DNA from: Megalobrama amblycephala
Lineage: Eukaryota > Chordata > Actinopteri > Cypriniformes > Xenocyprididae
Assembly: GCF_018812025.1 (NCBI RefSeq)
Contig: NC_063058.1
Coordinates: 20,768,297-20,832,296, forward strand
DNA: 64,000 nt
Reading direction: 5' to 3'
Shown: one piece after another, positions 38,500 through 53,054 of the stretch
How the letters are laid out: each line of letters begins with the position of its first letter
Position numbering within the stretch: position 1 is the stretch's first letter
Notes under the pieces: generated by a model
What the model was told of the DNA's origin: nothing
Seen by the model: the letters and a program-made list of their open reading frames with translations, nothing else
Databases searched by the model: none
Position numbers and translations under genes: made by a program

Positions 38500-41090
38500 T
38501 CAAATGTCGTATAATCGACATTTGAATCATTAAGTTACTGTTAAAAGAAGATTTGCTCTATTTTGATCGCTATCGTAGACATCAGTGTTCATTTATAATT
38601 AACTATAAACTTTCATCCCAGTACTTCTGTGATCATTTAAATAATTGTAAGACAGAAATAACAATATTGTGTGGTTGAAAAGACTGTTTGTGAATCCGTT
38701 TCATACCTAAAAATGAAAACTGCTCTCTCAGGCTCAGCAACAGTGCAAACACAGATTTGAATGATCCAGTGTGATTTTGTCAAAGGTTTAATAGACACAG
38801 GCGAATTTAGGAATAAGATCGCATGGTGATTGAATCGAGATCACAATCTTTTAACGATTAATCATGCAGCTCTACTGCAAATTAAAATATGTCAAACATT
38901 TTTCTTTAAAAAAAGTTTTTTTTGTGGTGGGACCGGTGAAAACATTGGCAAGTAAACAAACAAAACACAAATCATGCAACTATCTCTACATTGCTACTTT
39001 TATATTCATACTGTGTAAAAAAAAAATCATAATAAAGCCATGCTGTGTTCAGATATTCATTATTTGAGTGAATGGATGCTGAGCTGAACAGAAAGCTGGG
39101 TTGGAGGAGGTGGGAGCAGGTGTGACGACCGATGAGGTTCTCGCACCTCCCTAGGAGGGTTAGAGCAATCAACTCCCTCCTACACACACAGACCGACTGG
39201 CTACATCGCAACCGTTAATGCTTGACCCTCTTCCTCGCAATCAGACGTGAGTCGCATATTTAGGGTTTACATTAAGAACAGACCTTGCCCAGAGGATACA
39301 GGACGAGACTCTTATATGTGTCACATACACAGCTTTAACTGAGAGAGAAAGACGAGTAACACACCAGATGGCGACACTTTCTTAATAGAAAATAGTGAGA
39401 AGTGTGACAACCTTGGCTGGATTTACTGGAGCTTTCTTTCAAAGATTATAGCTTGGTATGGAAGAAATTCAAGCCAAATGAATCAAAATGTATCCAAGCG
39501 GAGTTATATTCACAATGTTAAATATTTAATCTAATTTATAACAGGTCATATTTATCACTTCTCTTTGTAACACCTATTTGTAACTTATACGGAGGTGCAA
39601 AACTGCAACTGGTTAGTGTTTTTAATAAATAATATAAAATATAATAATCTACAAAATGTTATCTACTCAACGTTCCTGCATGAGCAAACATTATTGCAGA
39701 TTAAAAATGTAAAAAAAAAAAAATGTTGGAAATTATTCATAAATACAATGAATATGGACAACAGGATATGATGTCATGCTCTTAGACTTCTATTTTTAAT
39801 AAATAATAAATTATAAGCAAATAATATTCAAAATGTTTAAATACATAATGCTCCCGCAATACTGCAAACCCCCATAAGTTAAAAATGTTTATAAATTTAA
39901 CAAATAGTATTACCTTCTTTATTGCTTTAAATGTGGTTAAATGTACCACATTTTAAAAAAATTGTTTGTTTTAAATATATTACCTACTTAACATTCCCAC
40001 AATACCACAAACCACCAATCCAGTATTTCAAAATAATTTCAAAATATAATTGTATCAAATAATACAGATGATTAATGTACCACATTTAGAAGATATTTTT
40101 ATAATAAATAATAAATTATAATATTCAAAAAGTTCAAATATATTATCTATTCAATATGTACAGAATATTGCAATTTATTAGATTATTAATGTACCACTTT
40201 TAGAGATAAATCCCACATATTTTTTCGAGAAAATCCTGTTGTTGTTTTTTTTATGCAAGACCATTATGGGACCTTCATGGTTTTAAGGCAATTATCTAAC
40301 CCAGACCACCTTAAATATCTTTTCTCAAGCCTCCTTAAATCAATGGTCCTCCATTGGCAGTTGCCATGGCAACTATGGGAGAAGTCTCTTTTTCAGGTTC
40401 TTTCATTCACTGAGTGGCTTATGTATATTTGAGTGCATTGAATGCACAAGTGTAAATATGAGCGTGTGCCGGATGCGTCTTTAAATGTGCTGTGAAATTT
40501 GTGCTATCAAATCCAACCAGCAGGGCTCATTAATTAGCAAGCACCAAGTACATTTTGGAGCGTTTGAACAATGGAAAAATTATTCCATTGTTTCTGAATT
40601 AAACAGCCACGCCTCTGAAATTACACAAAGATGTTTAAGTGTTGTGACTAACATTGATTTTGAAGGCAAAATCAGGTTGACACTTACAGAGCATGTTTTA
40701 TCAAGCCTTTGATGGGAATTTATGATGAATCTGTGCCGCCCAATGAGGATCATTATCTAACAGACACCTGAATTAAATTCTGAATTATGTACATGTCTGA
40801 ACTTTGAAGACAGATGTGGATCAAATTTGCAATACACAAAGTGATTTTTACGCAGCAGGTAGTATTGAACACAATGGAAATCAATCATGATTCTGTATGA
40901 GCTTACATTGTTGTACAGACCTGCCCAAAAAATAGATCTATGTTGTACTACGGAGAGGGATATTAGTAGTCATGTCACAGAAAGGCATTAAAAGGCCTGT
41001 GGAAAGAGATATTGATTTCTCTGGCCCCATTAAATTGCATTTTAATTCAACAGAAGGTTTCAAAGATGATAGATTTGGGTACATAGAACC
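38500..41090. other. intron, partly GC-balanced unique sequence
   Basis: 39060-39360 and 40290-40860 are non-repetitive and GC-balanced. The second has SOX-like (ccattgtt) and homeodomain-like (cattaattag) words and may be a conserved enhancer. 39460-40230 is AT-rich with loose internal repetition (ttaataaataataaa). No exon. Confidence 0.35.
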
Positions 41091-41099
41091 ACCATGCAT

Positions 41100-43840
41100 T
41101 ATGAATGAATGAATGAATGAATGAATGAATGAATGAATGAATGAATGAAGCCATGGATGGGTGGATGGATGAATGAATGAAGCCATGGATGGGTGGATGG
41201 ATGAATGAATGAATGAATGAATGAACGAATGAATGAATGAAGCCATGGATGGGTGGGTGAATGAATGAATGAATGAATGAATGAATGAATGAATGAATGA
41301 ATGAATGCAGATTAAATGTTTTTTTGGATGAATGCATGAACAAACTAATAAATGAATGGAAAGGAGGATGAATGGCTTTATAGATGAATGAAAAATAGGA
41401 TCAATCCCTTTCTTATCAAACAAATAAATGAATGAACAAATAAATCAAAGGAGGATAGATACTTAAAGGATGAACGAATGTATGAACAAACAAACTAATG
41501 TATGAATGGCTTTATAGATGAACAAATAAACTTATGATCGAACAAATAATTGATTGAATGAATGAACACGCAAACGAATAAATGGAGGATAGATAGTTAA
41601 ATGATGGGCGAATAAACAAACAAACATGGAAGGTTGGATGGATGGCTGCTGAACAAACAAACAAATGAAAGAATAACTAAGCAAATGAATGAATGAATAG
41701 ATGATAGATGGCTTAATGGATGAATGAAAGAACAAACAAACAAATGGAGAATGGATGGATGGAGAATGGATGGAAATGGAGAATGGATGAACAAACAAAT
41801 GAATCAACAAGCAACTCAATGAACAGATGATAGATGGCTAGCCATTAAGCCATGAATGAAGAAACAAACAAATGGAGAAAGGATGGATGGATGGATGGAT
41901 GGATGGATGAACAAACAAATGAATCAACAAGCAATTCAATTAATAGATGATAGATGGCTTAATGGATGAATGAATGAAGAAAAACAAATGGAGAAAGGAT
42001 GGATGGATGGATGGATGGATGGATGAACAAACAAACAAATGAATCAACAAGCAATTCAATTAATAGATGATAGATGATAGATGGCTTAATGAATGAATGA
42101 ATGAAGAAAAACAAATGGAGAAAGGATGGATGGATGGATGGATGGATGAACAAACAAACAAATGAATCAACAAGCAATTCAATTAATAGATGATAGATGA
42201 TAGATGGCTTAATGAATGAATGAAGAAAAACAAATGGAGAACGAATGGATGGATGAATGAATGAATGAATGAATGAATGAATGAATGAACGAACAAACAA
42301 ATGAATCAAGCAATTCAATTAATAGAGGATAGATGGCTTAATGGATGAATGAATGAAGAAAAACAATTGGACAAAGGATGGATGGATGGATGGATGGATG
42401 GATGAACAAACAAATGAATCAACAAGCAATTCAATGAATAGATGATAGATGATAGATGGCTTAATTAATGAATGAAGAAAAACAAATGGAGAACGAATGG
42501 ATGGATGGATGGATGAATGAATGAATGAATGAATGAACAAACAAATGAATCAACAAGCAATTAAATTAATAGATGATAGATGGCTTAATGAATGAATGAA
42601 GATGGCTTAATGAATGAATGAAGAAAAACAAATGGAGAACGAATGTATGGATGGATGGATGGATGGATGGATGAATGAATGAATGAATGAACAAACAAAT
42701 GAATCAACAAGCAATTCAATTAATAGATGATAGATGGCTTAATGGATGAATGAATGAAGAAAAACAATTGGACAAAGGATGGATGGATGGATGGATGAAC
42801 AAACAAATGAATCAACAAGCAATTCAATGAATAGATGATAGATGATAGATGGCTTAATGAATGAATGAAGAAAAACAAATGGAGAACGAATGGATGGATG
42901 GATGAATGAATGAATGAATGAATGAATGAATGAATGAACAAACAAATGAATCAACAAGCAATTAAATTAATAGATGATAGATGGCTTAATGAATGAATGA
43001 AGATGGCTTAATGAATGAATGAAGAAAAACAAATGGAGAACGAATGGATGGATGGATGGATGGATGGATGGATGAATGAATGAATGAATGAATGAACAAA
43101 CAAATGAATCAACAAGCAATTCAATTAATAGATGATAGATGGCTTAATGGATGAATGAATGAAGAAAAACAAATGGAGAATGGATGGATGGATGGATGGA
43201 TGGATGGATGGATGAACAAACAAATGAATCAACAAGCAATTCAATTAATAGATGATAGATGGCTTAATGGATGAATGAATGAAGAAAAACAAATGGAGAA
43301 TGAATGGATGGATGGATGGATGGATGGATGGATGGATGAACAAACAAATGAATCAACAAGCAATTCAATGAATAGATGATAGATGATAGATGGCTTAATG
43401 GATGAATAAATGAAGAAAAACAATTGGACAAAGGATGGATGGATGGATGGATGAACAAACAAATGAATCAACAAGCAATTCAATGAATAGATGATAGATG
43501 GCTAGCCATTAAGCCATGAATGAAGAAAAAAACAAATGGAGAAAGGATGGATGGATGGATGGATGGATGAACAAACAAACAAATGAATCAACAAGCAATA
43601 GATGAATGGATGGATGGGTGCATAAACATTAATCAGCAGGCAAATGAATAAATGAATAGAGGATAAATGGCTTAATGGACGAATTTACTAACAAACGGAT
43701 GGATGGATGGATGGATGGATGATGGATGGATGGATGGATGGATGGATGGACAAACGAACAAGTGATTGAACAAGCAATCGAATGAATGAATGAATGAATG
43801 AATGAATGAATGAAGGAAGGAAGGAAGGAAGGAAGGATAG
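41100..43840. repeat. tetranucleotide-derived satellite with higher-order units
   Basis: Built from GAAT and GGAT repeats. From about 41790 there are some 15 monomers of about 110-156 bp, each with 'acaaacaaatgaatcaacaa', 'gatagatggcttaatg' and 'gaagaaaaacaa'. Two adjacent super-units of about 401 bp can be aligned (42312 to about 42712, and on to about 43113). The long minus-strand 'HSFIHSFIHP' open frames are by-products of the repeat, not proteins. Confidence 0.95.
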
Positions 43841-44239
43841 ATGCTTAATGGACTAATGTTAAACTAATGAATGACTATAAAGATGGATGGTTGAACGCAC
43901 AAAATAGATGGTTTAACAGGGAAAAAAGAAAAAAGAAAGATTTAAGAGATGAACTGATGCATCAATGCTAAATGAACTTTCTTTTATCCAATCCATTCAG
44001 TCATTCATAAACACAGTGTGTAATCATCATGAGCTAGTAGAGTTTGTCTTTCTGGATGTTTCATGAACCCAGAGCACAATCTGAGCATGTCCTGACATCG
44101 TGAACAAACGCACAAAATGGAAATCTCCCCCTCGGAATTCATGTTACACTCTCTCAAGCGTATGTCTCCGAGGGGGAAAATACATGTAGAGGTCACAACA
44201 TCAAATTTCTCCAAGTGAAAAAAAGGAGAAACATACTCA

Positions 44240-44374
<135 letters not shown>

Positions 44375-45034
44375 TTAATAGTACATATGATAGAGTTTAG
44401 CTGCCACGATTCAAATCGGAATCATCTTTATGTGTGTTATGTCAGCCAAATGTTGGTACAAGCTTCACTTTGAAATGTAAAACATTTTAGACTAGATATC
44501 CCAGAAGGCCTCAGCTCAGTCACAGTGGTTGGGGGTTTTCCAGTTAAAACAATGACAATCAATAGTTTTAATAAGTCCCTCGTTTCTCATTAAGGACAGA
44601 TGGAGGAAGGGGAACATCTTTCTCTCGCTCTGCTACTCTGCAGATTCAGTTTTTATGGTGATCCATTTATCATGATGATTCATGATAGAATTGAAGTTGC
44701 ACCATGTACTAACGCTAAGTGATATATACTGAATGTTCATGCTATTTTAAAATACTGTCATGAAATTCATGATGATTCAAAATATTGAAAATAATAAAAG
44801 TATTTATTCAAAGTGTGTTAAGAGTGATAAAATAGATGTTCTAATAGTATTAAGGATTTAAATTTCTTAGACATTAGAGTTAAAAAGTTTTAAATATTTC
44901 TGTAAATCAGTTCGAAATATCCATTACAAGGTATAGATTTTAAACAAAAATTTGATTCAATGATCAAAAAGTTCATGGAAGTCCACATGCAGCATTTTAT
45001 ATCTATCAAAACGTGTTCTTTAAAAACTCATAAA

Positions 45035-46796
45035 TAGAGATCGACCGATATATCGGTTTACTGATATTTTCCCCGATATTTAAAGCGGAACTCAGTAAGA
45101 TTTGCGAAGCTCCCCCTACAGGTTCCTTCAGTGAATCACACTGTCGTAAATACTCCAAGCGCAGCTCTAGACTACAACGACTACAACGCTCACCAGCGCA
45201 GTAGTTTTGCAAATACAGTACAAGAAATCTCGATGGAGGTGGGTAATTTTCGAAATTGTCTTATAAAGTCATAATATATACATTGTTTTTGAATTACCGT
45301 AAAGCATTTTTTCTCACTTTCGCGTGAACGTGAACATGAGGCGAGATTGTGTCGGGTCGGCGATGCTCAACTTGCAAGTGCTGCTTTCTGGCGTAGACGT
45401 GCCAGAGGGGGTTAGTGCTCGCCTCAAACACACCACTACAACTCAATTAACCATCGTAAGGACTTAGAAGACTATTTATGAAGGTAAAAAAAAGTTACTT
45501 AGTTCTGCTTTAAGCATTTTACCATAATTGGATATCGGTTTTGTAATATCGGATTTACCGATAATCGTCGCCATCTTATGGGTGTTTTGAGAATTGCACG
45601 CAGGATCGCCATTTCAGCGCATCTGAGGGGAGACGAGACAACGGCGTGCACATGTAAAGTATACTTACCTGCTTTGCTGTAATTAGTAAACTTTATTTAA
45701 CATAACATCCATTAATGCACAAATTAGATGTGTTACATAAATGCCTGAAATGTAGCTAGTTATGTCTCTAAGAAATAGAGACAAGCTCAAGGAGCCACGT
45801 AAGATAATCTGTCAAGTCCTGTCCCAATAATCTTTGCATGAATTAAATAATACAGCCATGAATGAGCACATGTTGGAAATAAAAGCACTGAATTTAATTC
45901 TCTTTCTGTTGTCTATGATCATCCTTAGTCTTGTGAAGTCGTCTGCATTTTGCTGTTCGCTCAGCGGGTTGATGCTCAGGAAATGCTCCAACAGCACGGC
46001 CACCGCATGTAAATTTTAACAAGATTCACTTGTTTAAATCACCGTAATTCTATAAACATTTACTATTTAAACATTATTTCGCTAATAAACATGCAAGTAA
46101 ACAACTCTATGGAAATTAATAATTTATTATCTCTGTGTAAATGTATAGATAAACAGGGCTTTGTCAGCAGATATTTCATAATCTAGAACTATTTCATAAT
46201 CTTTTATAATCTATTAATAATTCTGATATAATATACCAGTTGAGAAATGCAATAAAATACAATGTTTTGTTTGTTATATTCCAATATTCCAGAGAATATT
46301 ATTCAGTTATTTAACATTATGCAGTGAATTATTCTTCACTCTTTAGCCTATTAAACAACTTATAAATCTACTAAAACTGTTGTTTTAAGTTAAGTATTAC
46401 ATTTCTGCAAAGTTGATATGACTCTGTCTTTAATTTATTTTCTCCATTTGAAAACATCAGACATTCTACATTTATTTTGCTTATTGTTAACATTAGTGTT
46501 GCTGCTGATGCTTTTTATAAATAAAATTATTTTTGTAATGGGAAGATTAAAATTAACATGAAAGACTACTAATTTTCAACAAAAACAGTTTAGTAACAGT
46601 TTGTTTTGTTTTCTATGCAAGGAGGGAGTGATTGTTATAAATAAAATGGTTTGTTCAGTTTAGTGGTGTTGTAATCGTGTCAAAAACAGAAGTATAACAG
46701 TAAATAAATATCGGTTCTGCATATTGGTTATTGGGCACAAAACACAAATTATCGGTATCGGTTCTAAAAAAAAAAATCAATATCAGTCGATCACTA
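45035..46796. mobile_element. hAT-type non-autonomous element
   Basis: The ends TAGAGATCGACCGATATA and 'tatcagtcgatcacta' are inverted. The flanks 'ctcataaa' and 'atcataaa' give an 8-bp target duplication with one mismatch, the hAT signature. Interior AT-rich without transposase. A TTAA MITE is nested at 45080-45513. Confidence 0.82.
45080..45513. mobile_element. TTAA MITE, family 2, nested in hAT
   Basis: The ends TTAAAGCGGAACTCAGTAA and TTACTTAGTTCTGCTTTAA form inverted repeats of about 19 bp. 434 bp. Removing it restores the hAT word 'cccgatatttaagcatttta'. Confidence 0.85.
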
Positions 46797-47114
46797 ATCA
46801 TAAATACTGCTTTTTATTACTAATTATTGTAATATTTTGGTTTATATAAATGAAAACAATTCTGATATATCTTCCATCTAGCATTAAACATTTTAAATCG
46901 AATCAGCTATGATTGTTGTTTAGATAAAACAATAAATGTATGAAAATATTATTTTATAATTAATATTTATATAAAAATTATATAATTTATATAAAAGTTA
47001 ACTGATTAAATATTTCAAATTAATAATAAAAAAAAAAATAATTTCAGGGGCAAGTACTTAAAATAAATTCCTTCAAAAGATATATTTAACATAACATAAC
47101 ATTAAAATATACAA

Positions 47115-48077
47115 TTAAAGGTGCCCTAGAATCAAAAATTGAATTTACCTTGGCATAGTTGAATAACAAGAGTTCAGTACATGGAAATGACATACAGTGA
47201 GTCTCAAACTCCATTGTTTCCTCCTTCTTATATAAATCTCATTTGTTTAAACGACCTCTGAAGAACAGGCGAATCTCAACATAACACCGACTGTTACGTA
47301 ACAGTCAGGATCATTAATATGTACGCCCCCAATATTTGCATATGCCAGCTCATGTTCAAGCATTAGACAAGGGCAACCAGTATTAACGTCTGGATCTGTG
47401 CACAGCTGAATCATCAGACTAGGTAAGCAAGCAAGGGCAACAGCGAAAAATGGCAGATGGAGCAATAATAACTGACATGATCCATGATAACATGATATTT
47501 TTTGTGATATTTGTAAATTGTCTTTCTGTGTTTCGTTAGCATGTTGCTAATGTACTGTTAAATGTGGTTAAAGTTACCATCGTTTCTTACTGTATTCACG
47601 GAGACAAGACTGTCGCTATTTTCATTTTTAAACACTTGCAGTCTGTATAATTCATAAACACAACTTCATTCTTTATAAATCTCTCCAACAGTGTGTAATG
47701 TTAGCTTTAGCCACGGAGCACTATCAAACTCATTCAGAATCAAATGTAAACATCCAAATAAATACTATACTTACGCGATTAGACATGCTGCATGACGAAC
47801 ACTTTGTAAAGATCCATTTTGAGGGTTATATTAGCTGTGTGAACTTTATTTATGCTGTTTAAGGCAGCCGCAAGCTCCGGGGGCGGGGAGCACGAGAATT
47901 TAAAGGGGCCGCGCACTGAATCAGTGCATATTTAATGATGCCTCAAAATAGGCAGTTAAAAAAATGAATAAAAAAAAAATCTATGGGGTATTTTGAGCTG
48001 AAACTTCACAGACACATTCAGGGGACACCTTAGACTTATATTACATCTTTTGAAAATGCGTTCTACGGCACCTTTAA
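47115..48077 (+). mobile_element. TTAA MITE, family 3, copy a
   Basis: The ends TTAAAGGTGCCCTAGAATC and 'ttctacggcacctttaa' are inverted. The interior is shared almost throughout with 58297-59241 in the same orientation (gaatttaccttggcatagtt; atggggtattttgagctgaa). It contains no transposase. Confidence 0.85.
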
Positions 48078-48583
48078 AATAACGCCATAGAAACTGCCTA
48101 AATTTACTATAAATAAAAGAGGAAAGTCTATTTGGAAATTGTCTCTTTGTTTTACTGATGATTCAGTGAGAGAGTGGTCCAAACGAATGTGAATCGATTC
48201 AGAACGTTTTGCAAACGTTTCGCCAAATCACCAAAAAGAAAGAACTGACTGAAAAGAATGATTAATTCACAAATGATTGGCACTGCTGGTTCAGTCGACA
48301 GAAATATAATAATAACTACTGAAATATCCACAAGGAAAGTGTTTCTAAGGTCTGTCGGAGCGCTGATTGTAGCTACATTTACAACCGTACTGTGTATGAA
48401 TCCATCAAATCATTTTCAAAATGCAGTCAACCGAACTGCATTAAACTGAGTGAGCTCAATACGGCACACATAAATAATTCAGACATCCGTAACAATCTGT
48501 AAAAGAGGACACTGCAACAGGTAGCGCTCCATATGTTCACACCTCTTTCATTATGAAGTGTGCTTTGAAGTGTACTTCACTCA

Positions 48584-49592
<1,009 letters not shown>

Positions 49593-50165
49593 TTAAAGGG
49601 TTAGTTCACCCAAAAATGAAAATAATGTCATTTATTACTCACCCTCATGCCGTTCCACACCCATAAGACCTTCGTTAATCTTCGGAACACAAATTAAGAT
49701 ATTTTTGTTGAAATCCGATGGCTCAGTGAAGCCTGCATAGGGAGCTGTTCGGAGCACCAAAGTCACGTGATTTCAGCAGTTTGGCGGTTTGACAAGCGAT
49801 CCGATTCGATACACTGATTCATTGTGCTCCGATGCTTCATGAAGCAGTGTTTTGAAATCGGCCATCACTATATAAGTCGTTATTTTGTTTTTTTGGCGCA
49901 CCAAAAATATTCTCATCGCTTTATAATATTAATATTGAGCCACTGTACTCACATGAACCGATTTAAATATGTTTTTAGTACCTTTATGGATCTTGAGAGG
50001 TGCAGTAACATTGTTCTCAATGGAGGCCTCACTGAGTCATCGGATTTCAACAAAAATATCTCAATTGGTGTTCTGAAGATTAACGAAGGTCTTACGGGTG
50101 TGGAACGGCATGAGGGTGAGAAATAAATGACAGAATTTTCATTTTTGGGTGAACTAACCCTTTAA
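49593..50165. mobile_element. TTAA foldback MITE, complete
   Basis: TTAAAGGGTTAGTTCACCC to GGGTGAACTAACCCTTTAA. The arms of roughly 230-250 bp are inverted copies over their length (ataagaccttcgttaatctt; aagattaacgaaggtcttac). Type copy for the family in this window. Confidence 0.92.
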
Positions 50166-50199
50166 GCTTGTTTTCACCACATGATAAACAAAAAGGTAT

Positions 50200-50445
50200 T
50201 TTTTTATCTTACTTTTTATCTGACTTTTTTCCTTGCTATTCTGACTTCTTTTCTTTTTATAAAGTCCAATTCTGAGGGGAAAAAAGACTTTTTCTCAGAA
50301 TTGCGAGTTTATATCTTGCATTTCTGCATGTTATAAAGTCAGAATTGAGAGATATAAACTCACAATTGCGAGAAAAAAAAGTCAGAATTGTGAGATAAAA
50401 ATTCGCAATTATTTTTTAAATTGTTTTATAAGCTTTCATAGTACA
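50200..50445. repeat. short degenerate tandem/inverted repeat
   Basis: Repeats of 'gtcagaattgcgagatataa' type words in both orientations (cagaattgcgagtttata; gatataaactcacaattgcg). Similar in style to, but not the same as, the palindrome at 54905-55609. Confidence 0.7.
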
Positions 50446-50472
50446 GTATATTCTTCTGAGTATATGATTTCC

Positions 50473-51294
50473 TTAAAGGTTAGTTCACCCAAAAATGAAA
50501 ATTCTGTCATTTATTACTCACCCTCATGTCGTTCTACACCCGTAAGACCTTCATTCATCTTCAGAACACAAATTAAGATATTTTTGATAAAATCCGATGG
50601 CTCAGTGAGGCCTCCATTGACAGCAAGATAATTAACACTCTCAGATGCCCAGAAATCTACTAAAGACGAGAATACTTTTTGTGCACCAAAAAAACAAAAT
50701 AATGACTTTATTCAACAATATCTAGTGATGGGCGATTTCAAAACACTTCTTTCATGAAGCTTCGAAGCTTTGCGAATCTTTTGTTTCAAATCAGAGGTTC
50801 GTAGCGCATTAAACTGCCAAAGTCACATGAACCATTGAAATTTCAAAACGTTTATGACGTAACGAAGCCTCGTTCACTCAAGTCACGTGACTTTTGATAC
50901 ACACTCTGAACCACTGATTCGAAACAAAAGATTTGTAAAGCTTCGAAGCTTCATGAAGCAGTGTTTTGAAATCGTCCATCACTAGATATTGTTGAATAAA
51001 GTCATTATTTTGTTTTTTTGGCGCACAAAAAGTATAATCATCACTTCATAACATTAAGGTTGAACCACTGTAGACACATGAATGTTTTAAATACGCCCTT
51101 AGTAGCTTTCTGGGCATCTGAAAGTGTTAATTACCTTGCTGTCAATGCAGGCCTCACTGAGCCATCAGATTTTATCAAAAATATCTTAATTTGTGTTCTG
51201 AAGATGAATGAAGGTGTTACGGGTGTGGAACGACATGAGGGGGAGTATCTAATTAATGACAGAATTTTCATTTTTGGGTAAACTAACCATTTAA
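50473..51294. mobile_element. TTAA foldback MITE, longer form
   Basis: TTAAAGGTTAGTTCACCC to 'gggtaaactaaccatttaa'. 822 bp, with an extra inner palindrome (cttcgaagctttgcgaatct; aagcttcgaagcttcatgaa). The same long form is at 61757-62595. Confidence 0.9.
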
Positions 51295-51665
51295 TAGTAC
51301 TCTTTTTGAAAGTATGCTAAAGTGTACTTCTTTTTTATAATGGAACATTGACAAGGAAGAGTTTTTGAAAGAAGTTGCTTGTCAGAGTCCCTCAAATTCC
51401 ATCTGGAAACCATCTGGAGAGCATCAAAGAAGTTAGGACGCATGTTTCAGTGAATTTCAGTAATTTAAATCAAAACACTGATTCAAAGATCTGCATCAGA
51501 AATGTTCATGGACATGTATGCTTAATGCATTTTCCTAATGAAAATAACAACAAAAAATGTTTTTTAAGAGCCTCAATTGTTCAGTATGATTCAAAACCTC
51601 ATCTTGGAGTTACGAACAACAGAAGAGTTGAAATAAAGCGGCAGGTATCAGTGGCAGGTAGTAAC

Positions 51666-51881
51666 CTGGTGTGATGGCGATGCCGTTGCCATTGACGACA
51701 GGGCTCTCTTCCTCCTCTTCTTCTGGTGGCTCAATGCTGTCTTTCTCCATGTTGCTGACGGACTTGTTTCTCTTCCTTTTTCCCTCTGCACTGGGTCGGG
51801 CACCGGGCAAGAGTTGGTCCGTCACATTAAACAGCATCGGCGTGGGTTCGGCAGGAGGCTTTGGCGTGCCATAGAAGTTAT
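51666..51881 (-). CDS. magi2: magi2 exon: GK-WW linker
   Basis: The 216-nt exon starts NFYGTPKPPAEPTPMLFNVT, the GK C-terminus with the conserved YGTPKPP motif. It continues with a basic patch (GKRKRNKSVSNMEK) and an acidic run (PPEEEEEESPVVNGNGIAI). The linker joins the GK domain to WW1 and is probably disordered. The acceptor is TTTCTAG. The donor GTTACTAC is GT but weak. Phase runs from 2 bases in to 1 base out, and joins to the next exon as TPESSEHED, as in MAGI2. Exon and frame are secure; the weak donor leaves room for alternative splicing. Confidence 0.94.
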
Positions 51882-53054
51882 CTAGAAACAAACAAAAAAA
51901 TTTGGGGGACTTAAAAATCTCCTTGGCATGCGAAAAGGTAAAGTCAGACTTTTCAAGTAACTTTTCAATCATGTTTTTTGTTCATGAACTTTGCTGGAGT
52001 TTTTTTTTTCTGTGTGATGTTTGCCGTTACAGCACCCTCGTTCACTGGTGACTCAATCGTTTCATTCAAGATTGAAAAGAAATCATGTGTATCCAGGGAA
52101 ATCTGTTTAATGATTAAAAACTGAGCTCCTGTGTAGGTACGGCACAGGATTTATGAATTCATTTGCAGGTCTGTAGGGACAGGAACAGAAGAGGTGAAGT
52201 TCATAGATTCATTTAAATTACAGCCTGTGACCCAGAATCATAGACTGTGAGTGGGTTACCTTAAAGTGACATGAAATCACCTCAAACAAGACCACATGAA
52301 ACCTATAAAATCAATACACCCACAGTTATGCTGACTTCTATTTAAATATCTTATATTCTATATCCTATTAAATGACAAACACAGTCGTTTTTATTGTGTT
52401 GACATGAACCATGTTTTGATAATAGCTATTGCTAGTCAGAGGAAGATAGTACATTCTCATTCTAGAGAGCATTTGATTGGATAAATATTTGCATATGCAA
52501 AATTTTGGTCCATTTATACTGTTCAAAAAATTTGGGGGTCGGTTGCAATGTGTTTGAAAGGATTCTCTTATGCTCACCAAGATGCATTTATTTGATCAAA
52601 AATACATTAAAATCAGTAATATTGTGAAACATTATTACATTTTTAAATAACGTTTTTCTATTTGAATATAATACATTATATTTATTAAAATTCTGGCCAT
52701 TACTGATAAACAGCTGATGTTAAATGAATTAAAAACAGAAATTAAATTAAAATAAAACTCTAAAAAATGCTACAAGTGAATTTAGGCATCACAACATTAT
52801 AATGTACAGCATGAAAAATTTAAAATCAATGTTTTAAAGATTAACTTTAAGTGAGTTTTAGATGAGTTTAGATAATCTAAATGTAAAAATAAGGGAAAAA
52901 TCCCCCAATATCTGCCGATAATCAAAATGATCCCTATTAAATGTAATTTGTCGAAGCTATAAAATAAAATGTCAAAAATCTCAAATTTGTATTTCTCTGT
53001 CATTTTAGAGTAAACAAAGCTATTCGCAAAGTGCCTGACTGAAGCTGTTATGGA
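51882..53054. other. intron with a dispersed repeat
   Basis: 52516-52700 (actgttcaaaaaatttgggg; ttatgctcaccaagatgcat) is a dispersed repeat common in cyprinids; the same family, reversed, is at 54829-55886. The rest is AT-rich. No exon. Confidence 0.5.

Noticed and set aside
40938..43483. Several minus-strand open frames of 64-161 residues rich in 'IHSFIHPSIHP'.
   Set aside because: They follow the tetranucleotide satellite, which has few stops in some frames. Composition and position track the repeat, with no start context, splice sites or family match.
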